Notes: generated by a model from the sequence alone, not told the origin. 64,000 bases of DNA from JAJFUE01 sp039683515 (GCA_039683515.1 JBDKRG010000047.1:1-64000); one strand, 5' to 3'; positions 26,960-35,656 are shown, counted from the first letter of the stretch. Translations and numbers: made by a program.

Positions 26960-28615
26960 ATGACCCGCGCCAAGCCAGCTTCACGACCGTCCCGGCCCGA
27001 GGCGCCCCCGCCGCCGATCGAGCGCGCCGGCCGGGGAACCCTCCAGTCCCGGCTGTTCTGGGCCGCGTTTGCCGCGATCGTCCTCGTGGGCGTGTTCCTG
27101 AGGGTGTGGCAGATCGGCGGCCAGTTCGTCCTCGACGACGAGATGCACGCGATCCGGGCCCTGTCGCGCCACCCGGCCTCGTACATCCTCACGCATTTCT
27201 TCAACAGCGACATCTGCATCCCGCAGACGATCTTCCTCAAGTTCGTTTCCGGCCTCTCGCCGCTGACCGAGACGAGCGCGCGCCTGCTGAGCCTCGCCTT
27301 CGGCATCGGGCTCCTTTTCTGGCCGCTGCTGCTGCGCCGGCAAGCCGCGGGGGGGGCGCTGCTGATCCTGGCCGCGATGACCGCGCTGCACCCGTTGCTC
27401 GTCCTCTATAGCCGCTACGAGCGCCAGTACATCGTCGTCGTCGCGCTCGCGACGGCCAGCCTCCTCTGCTTCCACCGGTTTTGCGAGACCGGCCGGCGCC
27501 GGTTGATCGTCCTGCACGCCCTCCTGGCGGCGATGGCGATGTATTTTCACCTGCTCGCGGCCCCGACCGTCTGCGCGCCGCTGGCGCTCGCGATCGCGTC
27601 GAACCTGCTGGGCGGATTCCCGCTCGGCCGGAAATTCCGCCTGCCGGACATCGCGCTCGGCGCGCTTGTGCTTGGCGTGACGCTGGCCGCGACGCTCGGG
27701 CCGCCGATCGCGGTCGATCATCAATCGCTCACCTCGAAATCGATGAAGGCCGCCCTCGCCGCGCCGACGTTTTATGTCTCCGCGCTGATGTTCCTCGGCG
27801 TCAAGAACGCGTGGCTGGGCGCGCCGGCGCTCCTGGTCCTCGTTCTGGGCGTCGCCCGCCTGTTCAGGGAAAATCGCGCGCTCGCCTCGATCATCGCGAT
27901 CCCGTTCGTCCTGCAGGTGGCGGCGATGATCATTCTGCGGCCGTCGATGCTCGACGTCCCCGACGTGTTCGTGCGCTATACGTTCTGGGAACTGCCGCTG
28001 CTGCTGTACTGCTTCGTGGCCGGGCTCGGCGCCATCGGGCAAGCCGCCGGCCGCATGCTGCCCGCGGCCGCCGGCGTCGAGCTGACGATCGCCGCCGCCT
28101 GGCTCGCCCTCAGCCCGACGTGGGCGTTCGCGTACCGCCACAATAATTTCATGTTCCCGTACATGTATCAGCGCATGGTGGTCGGGCGGGAAAGATACAT
28201 CCCGAAGATTTATCCGGCCCTGGCGAGCCTCCCCGAGCAAGGCGCGGTCGCCGAGGCGCCGTGGATTTACTTCAAGGACGTGACCCCCTGGCCCGATTAC
28301 CAGGCCGTCCACCGCCGCGACGTCTATGCCATCCTGCTCTCGGACATGTACCGGTCCCACCCGCGGCTCAACCAGAACGAGGACGGCGTCAGGGGCGAGC
28401 GGCTGCGGTTCGGGAAATTCATCACGATCGACGACGCCGGCCGAAATCCCCAGATCCGGTTCCTGGTCTTTCACTTGAAGCCGGCCGAGGAATACGGCCC
28501 CGCCGACTGCATCCCCGTCATGAACATGAGCGTGATCCGGTCCAAAATCGACCCCATGATCTGGACCCGGGCGTATGCGGACGACGATATCGAGGCGTAC
28601 GTCAAGCGCCGCTGA
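26960..28615 (+). CDS. GT-C glycosyltransferase, family 39/83-like
   Basis: A 551-residue membrane protein with about ten helices after a proline-rich cytoplasmic N-terminus (1-30). The first outer loop carries the acidic motif FVLDDEMHAIRAL (D59-D60-E61), the catalytic region of polyprenyl-phosphate-dependent transferases. A Y-x-R-Y motif (LYSRYERQY) follows helix three, as in this superfamily. The C-terminal soluble tail (from about 410) is of moderate length. Predicted to move a sugar from a polyprenyl carrier to a surface acceptor. Divergent from the ABC-F gene. Confidence 0.78.
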   Translation: MTRAKPASRPSRPEAPPPPIERAGRGTLQSRLFWAAFAAIVLVGVFLRVWQIGGQFVLDDEMHAIRALSRHPASYILTHFFNSDICIPQTIFLKFVSGLSPLTETSARLLSLAFGIGLLFWPLLLRRQAAGGALLILAAMTALHPLLVLYSRYERQYIVVVALATASLLCFHRFCETGRRRLIVLHALLAAMAMYFHLLAAPTVCAPLALAIASNLLGGFPLGRKFRLPDIALGALVLGVTLAATLGPPIAVDHQSLTSKSMKAALAAPTFYVSALMFLGVKNAWLGAPALLVLVLGVARLFRENRALASIIAIPFVLQVAAMIILRPSMLDVPDVFVRYTFWELPLLLYCFVAGLGAIGQAAGRMLPAAAGVELTIAAAWLALSPTWAFAYRHNNFMFPYMYQRMVVGRERYIPKIYPALASLPEQGAVAEAPWIYFKDVTPWPDYQAVHRRDVYAILLSDMYRSHPRLNQNEDGVRGERLRFGKFITIDDAGRNPQIRFLVFHLKPAEEYGPADCIPVMNMSVIRSKIDPMIWTRAYADDDIEAYVKRR

Positions 28616-28658
28616 GCTATCAGCAGGCCGGGGTCGCCGAGGCCGGCATCGTCTTCAT

Positions 28659-29207
28659 TTAAATCTCGGATTGCTCGAGCTCGGCGAGCTCGTGGTGCTC
28701 GACCTGGACGGGGTCGAGCGCGCGGCGCAGCTCGAGGATCGCCAGGACCATCGCGGCGATCATCAGCGCGATCCCGACGAGAAAAACGACGCCGGCGGCG
28801 ATCACGACCAAATAAAACGGACCGGAGGCGAAAAACGCCAGCGTGGCCGCGTTCTGAACGGGTTCGCCGAACAGGCTCAGCGACGCCAGCAGGAGCGAGC
28901 AGGCGAGCATGCAGGTGATCGTCAGCAGCATGCAGACGAGCGCGTTGCGGATCTGCTTGGCGCGGGCGAGGACCTGGCCCGTCTGGTCGGTGAGGATATC
29001 GATGCGGCTGCCCAGCTGGGCGGCGAGCGTCGCGTCGGCGTCGTCGCCGAGCCTGGCCAGATGCGTCTGCACGTCGAACCGCTCGCGGTGGAACGCGCGC
29101 GCCCGGGAGACGATCGAGGCCAGCCGGTTGTAAAGCGCGAGGCAAAGCAGCCCGCACGCCGAGATCAGCACGACCGGGGCAAGGATGATTTGGAGAAGTG
29201 TGAGCAT
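28659..29207 (-). CDS. DUF2721 membrane protein
   Basis: A 182-residue protein. One membrane helix lies at the N-terminus (about 4-26), then a conserved charged helical region (YNRLASIVSRARAFHRER ... LTDQTGQVLARAKQIRNALV), then two further helices. This matches DUF2721, whose function is unknown. The conserved RA and RAKxIRNA blocks face the cytoplasm. No clear ribosome site or operon partner. It converges on the GT-C gene with a 43-base gap. Confidence 0.75.
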   Translation of the reverse strand: MLTLLQIILAPVVLISACGLLCLALYNRLASIVSRARAFHRERFDVQTHLARLGDDADATLAAQLGSRIDILTDQTGQVLARAKQIRNALVCMLLTITCMLACSLLLASLSLFGEPVQNAATLAFFASGPFYLVVIAAGVVFLVGIALMIAAMVLAILELRRALDPVQVEHHELAELEQSEI

Positions 29208-29255
29208 GGGTAAAAAGCAGGCGCCGTCAGGGTCAGGCCGACATCGACATCGTCG

Positions 29256-29507
29256 TCATGAACCCTTGACCGGTCCAAAAGATCTGACAAGGCCGGATAT
29301 GGACAAATCTTCATCCAGATCCGGCCAATGAATCCCGTATCCTCCCGGCGACAAAATGGCATGATTACGTTCGGACGCGGAAGCATTCTTCAGCCGATTC
29401 GACGTGCGATCCCATGGAATTGAGATCTGTCGATCGGCCAAAACAATGGTCAGCGATTCAGGATGCGTCTCGATGGACTTGGCCGTGATGATCTCACTCG
29501 TCGTCAT
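29256..29507 (-). CDS. DUF2442 protein
   Basis: An 83-residue protein matching DUF2442 (ESLTIVLADRQISIPWDRTSNRLKNASASERN ... GGYGIHWPDLDEDLSI). Members often sit next to DUF4160 genes, and the pair is suspected to act as a toxin-antitoxin-like module, with this one the likely binding partner. I chose the ATG at 29507 with GGACGG upstream; a TTG at 29522 is possible. It overlaps the DUF4160 gene by 14 bases, suggesting coupled translation. Confidence 0.8.
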   Translation of the reverse strand: MTTSEIITAKSIETHPESLTIVLADRQISIPWDRTSNRLKNASASERNHAILSPGGYGIHWPDLDEDLSISGLVRSFGPVKGS

Positions 29508-29760
29508 GATTGCGCCGTCCAAAGAACTTCCACCATGAATCCACGATCAGATCAAAGTGGTCATAGATAATCTTACGGATTTCGCGCCGCAATTGCGGCG
29601 TCATCCCGTAGGAATATGCTTCTTCTATATCATAATTCTCAGTATTTAGCCAAAACTTACAGGCACAATCTCCTTTGGTCGCATGCACGTGAATGGGTTC
29701 ATCCCCTTCGTTTGAGTAGAAGAACAAACGCCATCCAAGAATGACAAGAATGGTCGGCAT
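29494..29760 (-). CDS. DUF4160 protein
   Basis: An 88-residue protein matching DUF4160 (MPTILVILGWRLFFYSNEGDEPIHVHATKG ... LRREIRKIIYDH). The histidine cluster HVHA and the paired arginine/histidine region are the conserved features. Its start is one base after the thrS stop, so it may be expressed by read-through from thrS. Its lower GC than thrS suggests insertion. With DUF2442 it forms a recurrent pair suspected to be toxin-antitoxin-like; that function is inference. Confidence 0.8.
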   Translation of the reverse strand: MPTILVILGWRLFFYSNEGDEPIHVHATKGDCACKFWLNTENYDIEEAYSYGMTPQLRREIRKIIYDHFDLIVDSWWKFFGRRNHDDE

Positions 29761-29761
29761 T

Positions 29762-31771
29762 CTATTCCATGCTCCGCTCGGCGATCGTCTTCTTGAGCGC
29801 GGCGATCGCTTCGTCGGCGCTTTGCACGCCCTGGTCGCCCTTGCCGTGGCGGCGGACCGCCACCTGGCCGGCTTCGGCTTCCTTCGCACCGACGACGAAC
29901 ATCACCGGCACCTTCTCGAGCTCGGCGTTGCGGATCTTCTTGCCGATCTTCTCGCTCGAGTCGTCGATCACGGCGCGGATGCCGGCCGCCTTGAGCTTCT
30001 CGATGAGCCCCTTGCCGTAGTCGACCTGGTTCTCGGTGATCGGCAGCACCGCCACCTGCACCGGCGCCAGCCACAGCGGGAAGTTGCCGGCGAAGTGCTC
30101 GATCAGCACGCCGACGAACCGCTCCATCGAGCCGAACGGGGCGCGGTGGATCATCACCGGGCGGTGCGGCTGGTTGTCGGCGCCGATGTACTCCAGGTCG
30201 AAGCGCTCGGGCAGGTTGTAGTCGACCTGCACGGTGCCGAGCTGCCAGTCGCGGCCGATGACGTCCTTGACCACGAAGTCGATCTTGGGCCCGTAGAACG
30301 CGGCCTCGCCCGGCTCTTCGCTGAACGGCACGCCGAGGCTCTTGGCGGCGTTGCGGCAGGCGGCCTCGGCCTTGTCCCAGTTCTCGGGCTTGCCGACGTA
30401 CTTGGAGCTGTCGGGGTCGCGCAGGCCGACGCGGACGCGGTAGTCGTTCATGCCGAGCGTCGAGAAGACGATCTTGACGAGCTCGAGGCAGCCCATGAGT
30501 TCATCGCCGATCTGTTCCTCCATGCAGAACAGGTGGGCGTCGTCCTGCGTAAAACCGCGCACCCGGGTGAGGCCCCCGATCTCGCCGGACTGCTCCCAGC
30601 GGTAGACCGTCCCGAACTCGGCGAGCCGAATCGGCAGCTCGCGATACGACCGCCGCTCGCTGGCGAAGATCTTGATGTGATGCGGGCAGTTCATCGGCTT
30701 GAGCAGGTAGCCGTCGATCTCGCCCGACTCCATCTTGTTGGCCAGCTCGCAGCACGGGCAGCCCTCGTCGGAGAGCTTCTGGATGGTTTCCCTATCAATC
30801 AGCGGCGGGTATTGCGAGTCGCGGTAATACGGGAAGTGGCCGCTGGTGCGGTATAAACCCAAGCGCCCGATATGCGGCGTGAAGACCTGGCTGTAGCCCT
30901 GGCGCCGCAGCTGCTCGCTGATGAAATTCTGGAGTTCCTGGCGGATGACCGCGCCCTTGGGTTTCCACAGCGCAAGGCCCTGGCCGACCGCCTCGTCGAT
31001 GTGGAACAGCCCCATCTGGCGGCCGATGACGCGGTGGTCGCGCTTCTTGGCCTCCTCGAGCGCGGTCAGGTACGCCTTGAGCTGCTTCTTGTCCGGGAAC
31101 GCCGTGGCGTAGATGCGCTGGAGCTGCTGCTTGCTGGCGTCGCCGTGCCAGTAGGCGCCGGCGACCGAAAGGAGCTTGACCGCGCCGACGCGGGCGGTCG
31201 AGGGGACGTGCGGCCCGCGGCAGAGGTCTTCCCAGTCCTTGCCGGGCTCGCCGCTGGCGTAGAAGCTGATGACGTCGCCGTCGGCGCGCTCGATGTTGTC
31301 GGTCTTGTAGGGGTCGTCCTTCATTTTGGCGAAGGCTTCATCGCGCGACATCTCGTAGCGGCTGAACGGCTTGTTGGCCGCGATGATCTTGTCCATCTCC
31401 GCCTCGATCGCCGGGAAGTCGGCCTCGGTGATCGGGTGCGGGCAGTCGATATCGTAATAAAAACCGTTCTCGAGCGGCGGGCCGTAGGCGAGCCGGGTCT
31501 CGGGCCACAGCTTCTGGATCGCCTCGGCCATGACGTGCGCGGCGCTGTGGCGCATCAGGTAGAGCGCGTCGGCGTCGGCGTTCCTGTCGGTCAGGATCTT
31601 GAGCGAGACATCGCGCGTGATCTGCCGGTCCAAATCAATGATCTCGGCATCGGCCTTGCCGCCGATGGCGGCCTTGGCGAGGCCGGGGCCGATTTCCTCG
31701 GCGATCCGGCGGACGGTCGGCGGCTGGTCGTATTGCTTTTTCGAGCCGTCGGGCAGGGTAATGGTAATCAT
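29762..31771 (-). CDS. thrS: Threonyl-tRNA synthetase
   Basis: A 669-residue class II synthetase. Domains in order are an N-terminal TGS domain (MITITLPDGSKK, 1-62), the second additional editing domain with RHSAAHVMAEAI, the catalytic core with zinc-binding KPMNCPHH and MIHRAPFGSMERF, and a C-terminal anticodon domain. Compared with the common form it has an insert of roughly 24 residues before KPMNCPHH containing a cysteine cluster (DEGCPCCELANKMESGE). I recall this form, with FPYYRDSQ, from Planctomycetota and relatives. Start has AAGGA upstream. The DUF4160-DUF2442 pair follows one base after the stop. Confidence 0.96.
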   Translation of the reverse strand: MITITLPDGSKKQYDQPPTVRRIAEEIGPGLAKAAIGGKADAEIIDLDRQITRDVSLKILTDRNADADALYLMRHSAAHVMAEAIQKLWPETRLAYGPPLENGFYYDIDCPHPITEADFPAIEAEMDKIIAANKPFSRYEMSRDEAFAKMKDDPYKTDNIERADGDVISFYASGEPGKDWEDLCRGPHVPSTARVGAVKLLSVAGAYWHGDASKQQLQRIYATAFPDKKQLKAYLTALEEAKKRDHRVIGRQMGLFHIDEAVGQGLALWKPKGAVIRQELQNFISEQLRRQGYSQVFTPHIGRLGLYRTSGHFPYYRDSQYPPLIDRETIQKLSDEGCPCCELANKMESGEIDGYLLKPMNCPHHIKIFASERRSYRELPIRLAEFGTVYRWEQSGEIGGLTRVRGFTQDDAHLFCMEEQIGDELMGCLELVKIVFSTLGMNDYRVRVGLRDPDSSKYVGKPENWDKAEAACRNAAKSLGVPFSEEPGEAAFYGPKIDFVVKDVIGRDWQLGTVQVDYNLPERFDLEYIGADNQPHRPVMIHRAPFGSMERFVGVLIEHFAGNFPLWLAPVQVAVLPITENQVDYGKGLIEKLKAAGIRAVIDDSSEKIGKKIRNAELEKVPVMFVVGAKEAEAGQVAVRRHGKGDQGVQSADEAIAALKKTIAERSME

Positions 31772-31875
31772 CGCGCGGTGTCCTTCACGTCAATACACTC
31801 GGTTCTCCGCTACAAAGGGAGAAACCACCCCGTATTTTGAACCTATGAACGAATACGGTCAAGATGGACTTCGGA

Positions 31876-32075
31876 TTTCACGCAAAAGCGCAAAATTGCA
31901 AAAAACGCCAAAGGATCCATATAGGGCGGTGAAAATCGCCGGCGAGGGCGCCGGCGCCACATTGCGATAAGCTATTCCGTGCCGAATAGCTATCATCGAT
32001 GTGGGGCCGGCGCCCCCGCCGGCCATTCAAAATCCCTTTTGCGTTTTCTGATCCCTTTTGCGATTTTGGGTGAAT
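31876..32075. repeat. Nested inverted repeat: CGCAAAA-word outer arms, 40-base GC-rich inner arms
   Basis: The 31772-32154 gap holds no gene. Outer arms (31876-31917; about 32034-32075) are CGCAAAA / TTTTGCG words. Inner arms (31938-31977; 31984-32023) are an imperfect 40-base inverted repeat around a 6-base loop, core GCCGGCG..GGGCGCCGGC. It is built like the elements at 5.0-5.3 and 42.1-42.3 kb. Confidence 0.85.
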
Positions 32076-32154
32076 TCTTTCATGCGCGTTTTGCTCGTTC
32101 CTGCGTCTATGGTTTTGACAGCGTGAGCGCGATCCCAGCGGCGGGGCAGGCGAT

Positions 32155-32703
32155 TTGCACGATCACGAACTAGCGGCGGCGGCGGCCGGCGGCGACCAGC
32201 AAGCGTTCGAGCAGCTGGTCGAGCGCTACCGGCGCTACATCTATGCCATCGCCTGGCGGATCGTCATGGACGAAGACGAGGCGCTCGACATCGCGCAGGA
32301 AGTGCTTTTGAAAATGGCGCGGCGGATCGGGGACTGGCGCGGCGACGGAAGCTTCAAGGCCTGGGTCGGCGCGATCGCCAGCCGGACGGCGCTCGACATG
32401 GCGCGGAAGCGGCGCGACGTGCCGGTCGACCCGCAGGACTGGCAGGAGGCCGATCCGGGCGAGCTGGTCGCCTCGTCGAGCCCCCCCTCGCCGCGCGAGG
32501 CGGTCCAGGCCCTCGAGCGCCGGGCGCTGGTCGCCGAGGCCATGGCGAGCCTCACGCCGCAGCAGCGCGCGATTTTAATGCTCAGGCTCGAAGAGGAACT
32601 CAAGCCGGCCGAGATCGCCGAGCGGCTGGGATTAAAACCGGCGCAAGTGCGCTCCCAGCTCAGCCGGGCGGTGGCGCGGCTGAGGGGGCAACTGGCGGAA
32701 TGA
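32155..32703 (+). CDS. ECF-type RNA polymerase sigma factor
   Basis: A 182-residue sigma factor with region 2 (about 15-85, QQAFEQLVERYRRYIYAIAWRIV ... EALDIAQEVLLKMARRI) and region 4 (about 128-178, LTPQQRAILMLRLEEELKPAEIAERLGLKPAQVRSQL), joined by an acidic linker. It starts at a TTG (32155) with GGGGCAGG just upstream; there is no better in-frame start. The downstream membrane protein has anti-sigma layout, and the third gene encodes a secreted secretin-N-like protein, so the trio probably senses and responds to an envelope state. Target promoter unknown. Confidence 0.92.
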   Translation: MHDHELAAAAAGGDQQAFEQLVERYRRYIYAIAWRIVMDEDEALDIAQEVLLKMARRIGDWRGDGSFKAWVGAIASRTALDMARKRRDVPVDPQDWQEADPGELVASSSPPSPREAVQALERRALVAEAMASLTPQQRAILMLRLEEELKPAEIAERLGLKPAQVRSQLSRAVARLRGQLAE

Positions 32704-32712
32704 AATACGGAT

Positions 32713-32804
32713 TTGAACCACGGAGACACGGAGGCACGGAGAAAGACAGGAAATCAGGAATCTTTCCGGGATTTTCTCCGTGTCTCAGTGTCTCCGTGGT
32801 TCAA
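32713..32804. repeat. CCACGGA/CACGGA inverted-pair repeat, copy 2
   Basis: Arms of 32 bases (32713-32744 and 32773-32804) with two mismatches, core GAACCACGGAGACACGGAG. It lies between the sigma-factor and anti-sigma genes and would form a hairpin in their shared transcript. Confidence 0.9.
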
Positions 32805-32826
32805 TCTTGTGAATTGAGGAAACACC

Positions 32827-33366
32827 ATGAACGATCAACATGATCAACTCAACGCGTGGGCGGACGGAGAACTGCCGCCCGACGCCGCCGCGCGGTTCGA
32901 GCGCGAGTCCGGCCTGAACGAGGCGCGGCAGTGGCTCGCGGCCGACGCGCCCGGGCTCGAACGCGCCGATGAATTGACTGCGCCGCGGCTCACCCAACTC
33001 CGCAATCCGAAATCCGCAATCCGCAATTTCCGCTGGGCGTGGCAGATGGCGGCGGCGGCTTCGATCTTTGTCGGCGGCGTCTGCATCGGGCGCGTCAGCG
33101 CGCCGAATCGGGACGGGAAGGTCGTGGAAAGCATCAATACCCCGGCCGTGTCGCCGACGCCGGGGCCTGGTAGGTCGGGACTTCGTCCCGACTCCGGCCC
33201 AGAGTCGGGTCAAAGACCCGACCTACCCGCCGCGCCGCAACGCTACGTGCGCCAGGACGACGGCCGCGTCATCATCGAGACCACGCTCGCCGACTCCGGC
33301 GCCCACGCCACCTGGGTCATCGACGGCTCGTTCAAGCTCGCATCCAATGAAACGAAAGCCCACTGA
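32827..33366 (+). CDS. Putative membrane anti-sigma factor
   Basis: A 179-residue protein. The N-terminus (NDQHDQLNAWADGELPPDAAARFE) has the short helical form of zinc-less anti-sigma domains. Residues about 70-90 form one membrane helix (WAWQMAAAASIFVGGVCIGR), and the rest would be periplasmic. No H-x3-C-x2-C zinc site is visible. Two repeat-derived segments are embedded in frame: RNPKSAIRN (about 59-67) just before the helix and RSGLRPDSGPESGQRPDLP (about 116-134) in the periplasmic part. The order sigma, anti-sigma, secreted protein supports the assignment, but no profile was run. Confidence 0.65.
   Translation: MNDQHDQLNAWADGELPPDAAARFERESGLNEARQWLAADAPGLERADELTAPRLTQLRNPKSAIRNFRWAWQMAAAASIFVGGVCIGRVSAPNRDGKVVESINTPAVSPTPGPGRSGLRPDSGPESGQRPDLPAAPQRYVRQDDGRVIIETTLADSGAHATWVIDGSFKLASNETKAH
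33001..33030. repeat. AATCCGAAATCCGCAATCC word repeat inside the anti-sigma gene
   Basis: Four words of the GGATTTC family (complementary orientation) in frame, encoding RNPKSAIRN. Confidence 0.8.
33169..33227. repeat. In-frame nested palindrome in the anti-sigma gene
   Basis: An outer perfect stem GGTAGGTCGGG / CCCGACCTACC encloses two smaller hairpins (GTCGGGACTTCGTCCCGAC and GTCGGGTCAAAGACCCGAC). The 59 bases keep the reading frame open and encode about 20 residues of linker. It resembles REP-like elements. Confidence 0.85.
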
Positions 33367-33380
33367 CAGGAGATCGGAAC

Positions 33381-35543
33381 ATGAAAAAATCCGCCGCATT
33401 CGGCCTGATTCTCATCTGCTTGTTCATAACGCGAATGGTCCGGGCGGAGTCCGCCCAGACCATCAAGGAATTCAATCGTGTCTTTGCCCAATACACGGGC
33501 TCGGACAGCGATTCGGCGCCGTTCGAATTTCATCAGGAGATCACGGCGCATCAGCTTTTCCGGGGCGATTCGGTTACGATCGATGGCATCACCGCCAACT
33601 GGGAATTCACGGACAGGGATCGGGCGTCCACGAGCACGCTGGGCCGGCTTCGTTTCACCCGCAAGGAGCAGCCGGGCTTGCCCGCGGCATCGACGTCCTT
33701 TGAATTGAGCGGCGATATGTTGGTTCAGCGCGATGGCGGGCTGGGCCTGCGCGAGGAGATCAGCTTTTACCTTGCGCCGGTCGGTTTCGAAATCACCGCG
33801 GAAAGAGACAATAAAGGGATCAGCAATCTGGTGTTGCAGACGATGCTTCAGCCGGACCGCATCAAATTGACTGGCGAGCTCATTGGCAGCGTTCCGCTTT
33901 ACGTCTCGCGGACGAGCCCGGTTCACGTGCAGCAGGAGCGCTGGTCGATCTCGGACCGGCCCAAGAAATACCCCGACGGCAAGCAGATCTACCAGCTCGA
34001 GATCCGTGGCGGCGACGGCGCGATGAAGGCCGAAATCCCGCTTGCCGACGGTGCTTTCCTGGAGATCGGTCGGTTTCGGATCGTGGTGGAACGATACAAT
34101 GTGGAGAGCCAGACGGCGCGCCTCGGCGTCTTGATCAAGGAAGATAAAAGCATCAAAGGCCGCTGGGGGGTTATCGAGGCGAATTTCATCTCATCGTGGT
34201 CCACGGAGAAAATGCTCAAGACGTTTGCCGAACCCGCCGGGGTTCGGATCGTATGGGAAGCCGCCCCCGGGCACCCCGAATCGGTCGAATACCTTAAGAA
34301 TTATATCAATCCCGTCAATACCTCGAGCCAGCACAGGTATCAGGGAACCGTCGACACAATCATCAAATCCATAACCGAAAACGATCCAGCCAGGCGCTTC
34401 GAATGGGTCAGCGACACGCAGCTGAAGGTCTCGCCGACGGATTACGGCAAAGTTCTCGCCGAGCAGGACAAAAAGGCCGCCCTCGAAGAGGAGAATCAGG
34501 AGGCAGTCAAGAGATTCGATGCCGACTACCGGCTGGAAACGAAGATCTACCCGCTGCGCGCGATCTCGATCGCGACGGCCAAGTCGATCGTCGAGCCGGA
34601 GCTGCATGCATACAAGCTCGTAAACGGTCGCGACGGCAAATACATCGTTGTGCAGGAGACGCATCCATGGGCGGCCATCGAGGGCCGCATCGCGCGTGAA
34701 ACGGCCATCGCGGACGACAAAACCAACTCGCTGATCCTGAAGGCGTTCCCGAAAACGCACGAGAAGGTTGTGGCATTGCTCCAGAAAATCGACCAGTCGC
34801 TCGCGCCGGCGATGAGCGCCGAGGTCCCGAATCGCTTTCAGATCGAGGCAATATTGCTGCGTGGGGACAAGGCCGGGACCTCGACGCTGCCGTCGTACTT
34901 GAGCGCGAAGGACCTGGAATCGCTCGGCGTCAAGTCGGTCACGCAGACCGGGCGGGCCATCGTGTCGCTCGCCGCCGAAAAGGGGGAGCTCGGCAGAGCC
35001 AAGGCTACGCTCGGCAGCAGCTATGGCGTCGAGCTGTCGTTTCAGGACCTCAGGAAGCCGTACCTGATCGTGAGGGGGAGCCTGACGGGAGCGATCGGAA
35101 CCGCGTCGGCCGCAAACGATCAGGTGCTCACACTCGATGTCGGGAACCAGCGCAACGTCAGCGGTGTTTCGGGCCTCAATTATCTGGCGATTACGCTGGA
35201 TCGGGTCATCGAAGCCCGTGACCATGACAAACATGGCGACGCGGCCGAGATCGAAGTGGGCACCAAGAGAATCGAAATCAAGGAACTCGAAACGGTGTCG
35301 GTTCCGATTTACGGCATCGAGATCACGGCCGAATCCATCGAAGCCGAGCCCGGTCCGCACAACGGCCGTGCGCGGTTACGGGTCCGGTTTTTGCCTGAAT
35401 CAGGCTCGTCCCGGTCACAGGAGCCCGCCAATTCAACGATGCTCCTCGAGAACACCGTCTTCCTCGAGCCGGGCAAGCCGGCCCTCCTCGGCCTGACCAA
35501 CATGCGCGAGGCGCTGATCCTGGTGCTGAAGTGGCAGCAATAG
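33381..35543 (+). CDS. Secreted protein with secretin N-type (NolW-like) domains
   Basis: A 720-residue protein with a signal peptide (MKKSAAFGLILICLFITRMV, cleavage near 22). The central region (about 385-470) has the secretin short-domain pattern KIYPLRAISIATAKSIVEPEL then DDKTNSLILKAFPKTHEKVVALLQKID. The beta-barrel pore domain of true secretins is missing. The N-terminal third is beta-rich and unrecognised; the C-terminal part (from about 480) has further beta strands. It likely forms a periplasmic ring or binding platform, perhaps the sensor or effector of the upstream sigma/anti-sigma pair. GC is lower than in neighbours. No function can be named. Confidence 0.7.
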   Translation: MKKSAAFGLILICLFITRMVRAESAQTIKEFNRVFAQYTGSDSDSAPFEFHQEITAHQLFRGDSVTIDGITANWEFTDRDRASTSTLGRLRFTRKEQPGLPAASTSFELSGDMLVQRDGGLGLREEISFYLAPVGFEITAERDNKGISNLVLQTMLQPDRIKLTGELIGSVPLYVSRTSPVHVQQERWSISDRPKKYPDGKQIYQLEIRGGDGAMKAEIPLADGAFLEIGRFRIVVERYNVESQTARLGVLIKEDKSIKGRWGVIEANFISSWSTEKMLKTFAEPAGVRIVWEAAPGHPESVEYLKNYINPVNTSSQHRYQGTVDTIIKSITENDPARRFEWVSDTQLKVSPTDYGKVLAEQDKKAALEEENQEAVKRFDADYRLETKIYPLRAISIATAKSIVEPELHAYKLVNGRDGKYIVVQETHPWAAIEGRIARETAIADDKTNSLILKAFPKTHEKVVALLQKIDQSLAPAMSAEVPNRFQIEAILLRGDKAGTSTLPSYLSAKDLESLGVKSVTQTGRAIVSLAAEKGELGRAKATLGSSYGVELSFQDLRKPYLIVRGSLTGAIGTASAANDQVLTLDVGNQRNVSGVSGLNYLAITLDRVIEARDHDKHGDAAEIEVGTKRIEIKELETVSVPIYGIEITAESIEAEPGPHNGRARLRVRFLPESGSSRSQEPANSTMLLENTVFLEPGKPALLGLTNMREALILVLKWQQ

Positions 35544-35545
35544 CC

Positions 35546-35634
35546 TTCACGCAAAAACGCAAAAGAGCAAAAACCGCAAAAGGCCCGGATTTTTTGGCGT
35601 CTTTTGCGGTTTTCTTTTGGCGGTTTGGCGTGAA
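35546..35634. repeat. CGCAAAA/TTTTGCG inverted-pair repeat
   Basis: Arms of CGCAAAA-type words (35546-35584) and complementary TTTTGCG/TTTTGGCG words (35590-35634) directly after the secretin-N gene. Same family as 31876-32075. It is part of the 336-base gap 35544-35879, which also holds the next repeat and the mraZ control region. Confidence 0.85.
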
Positions 35635-35656
35635 ATCCGAATATGAATGACTGAAT

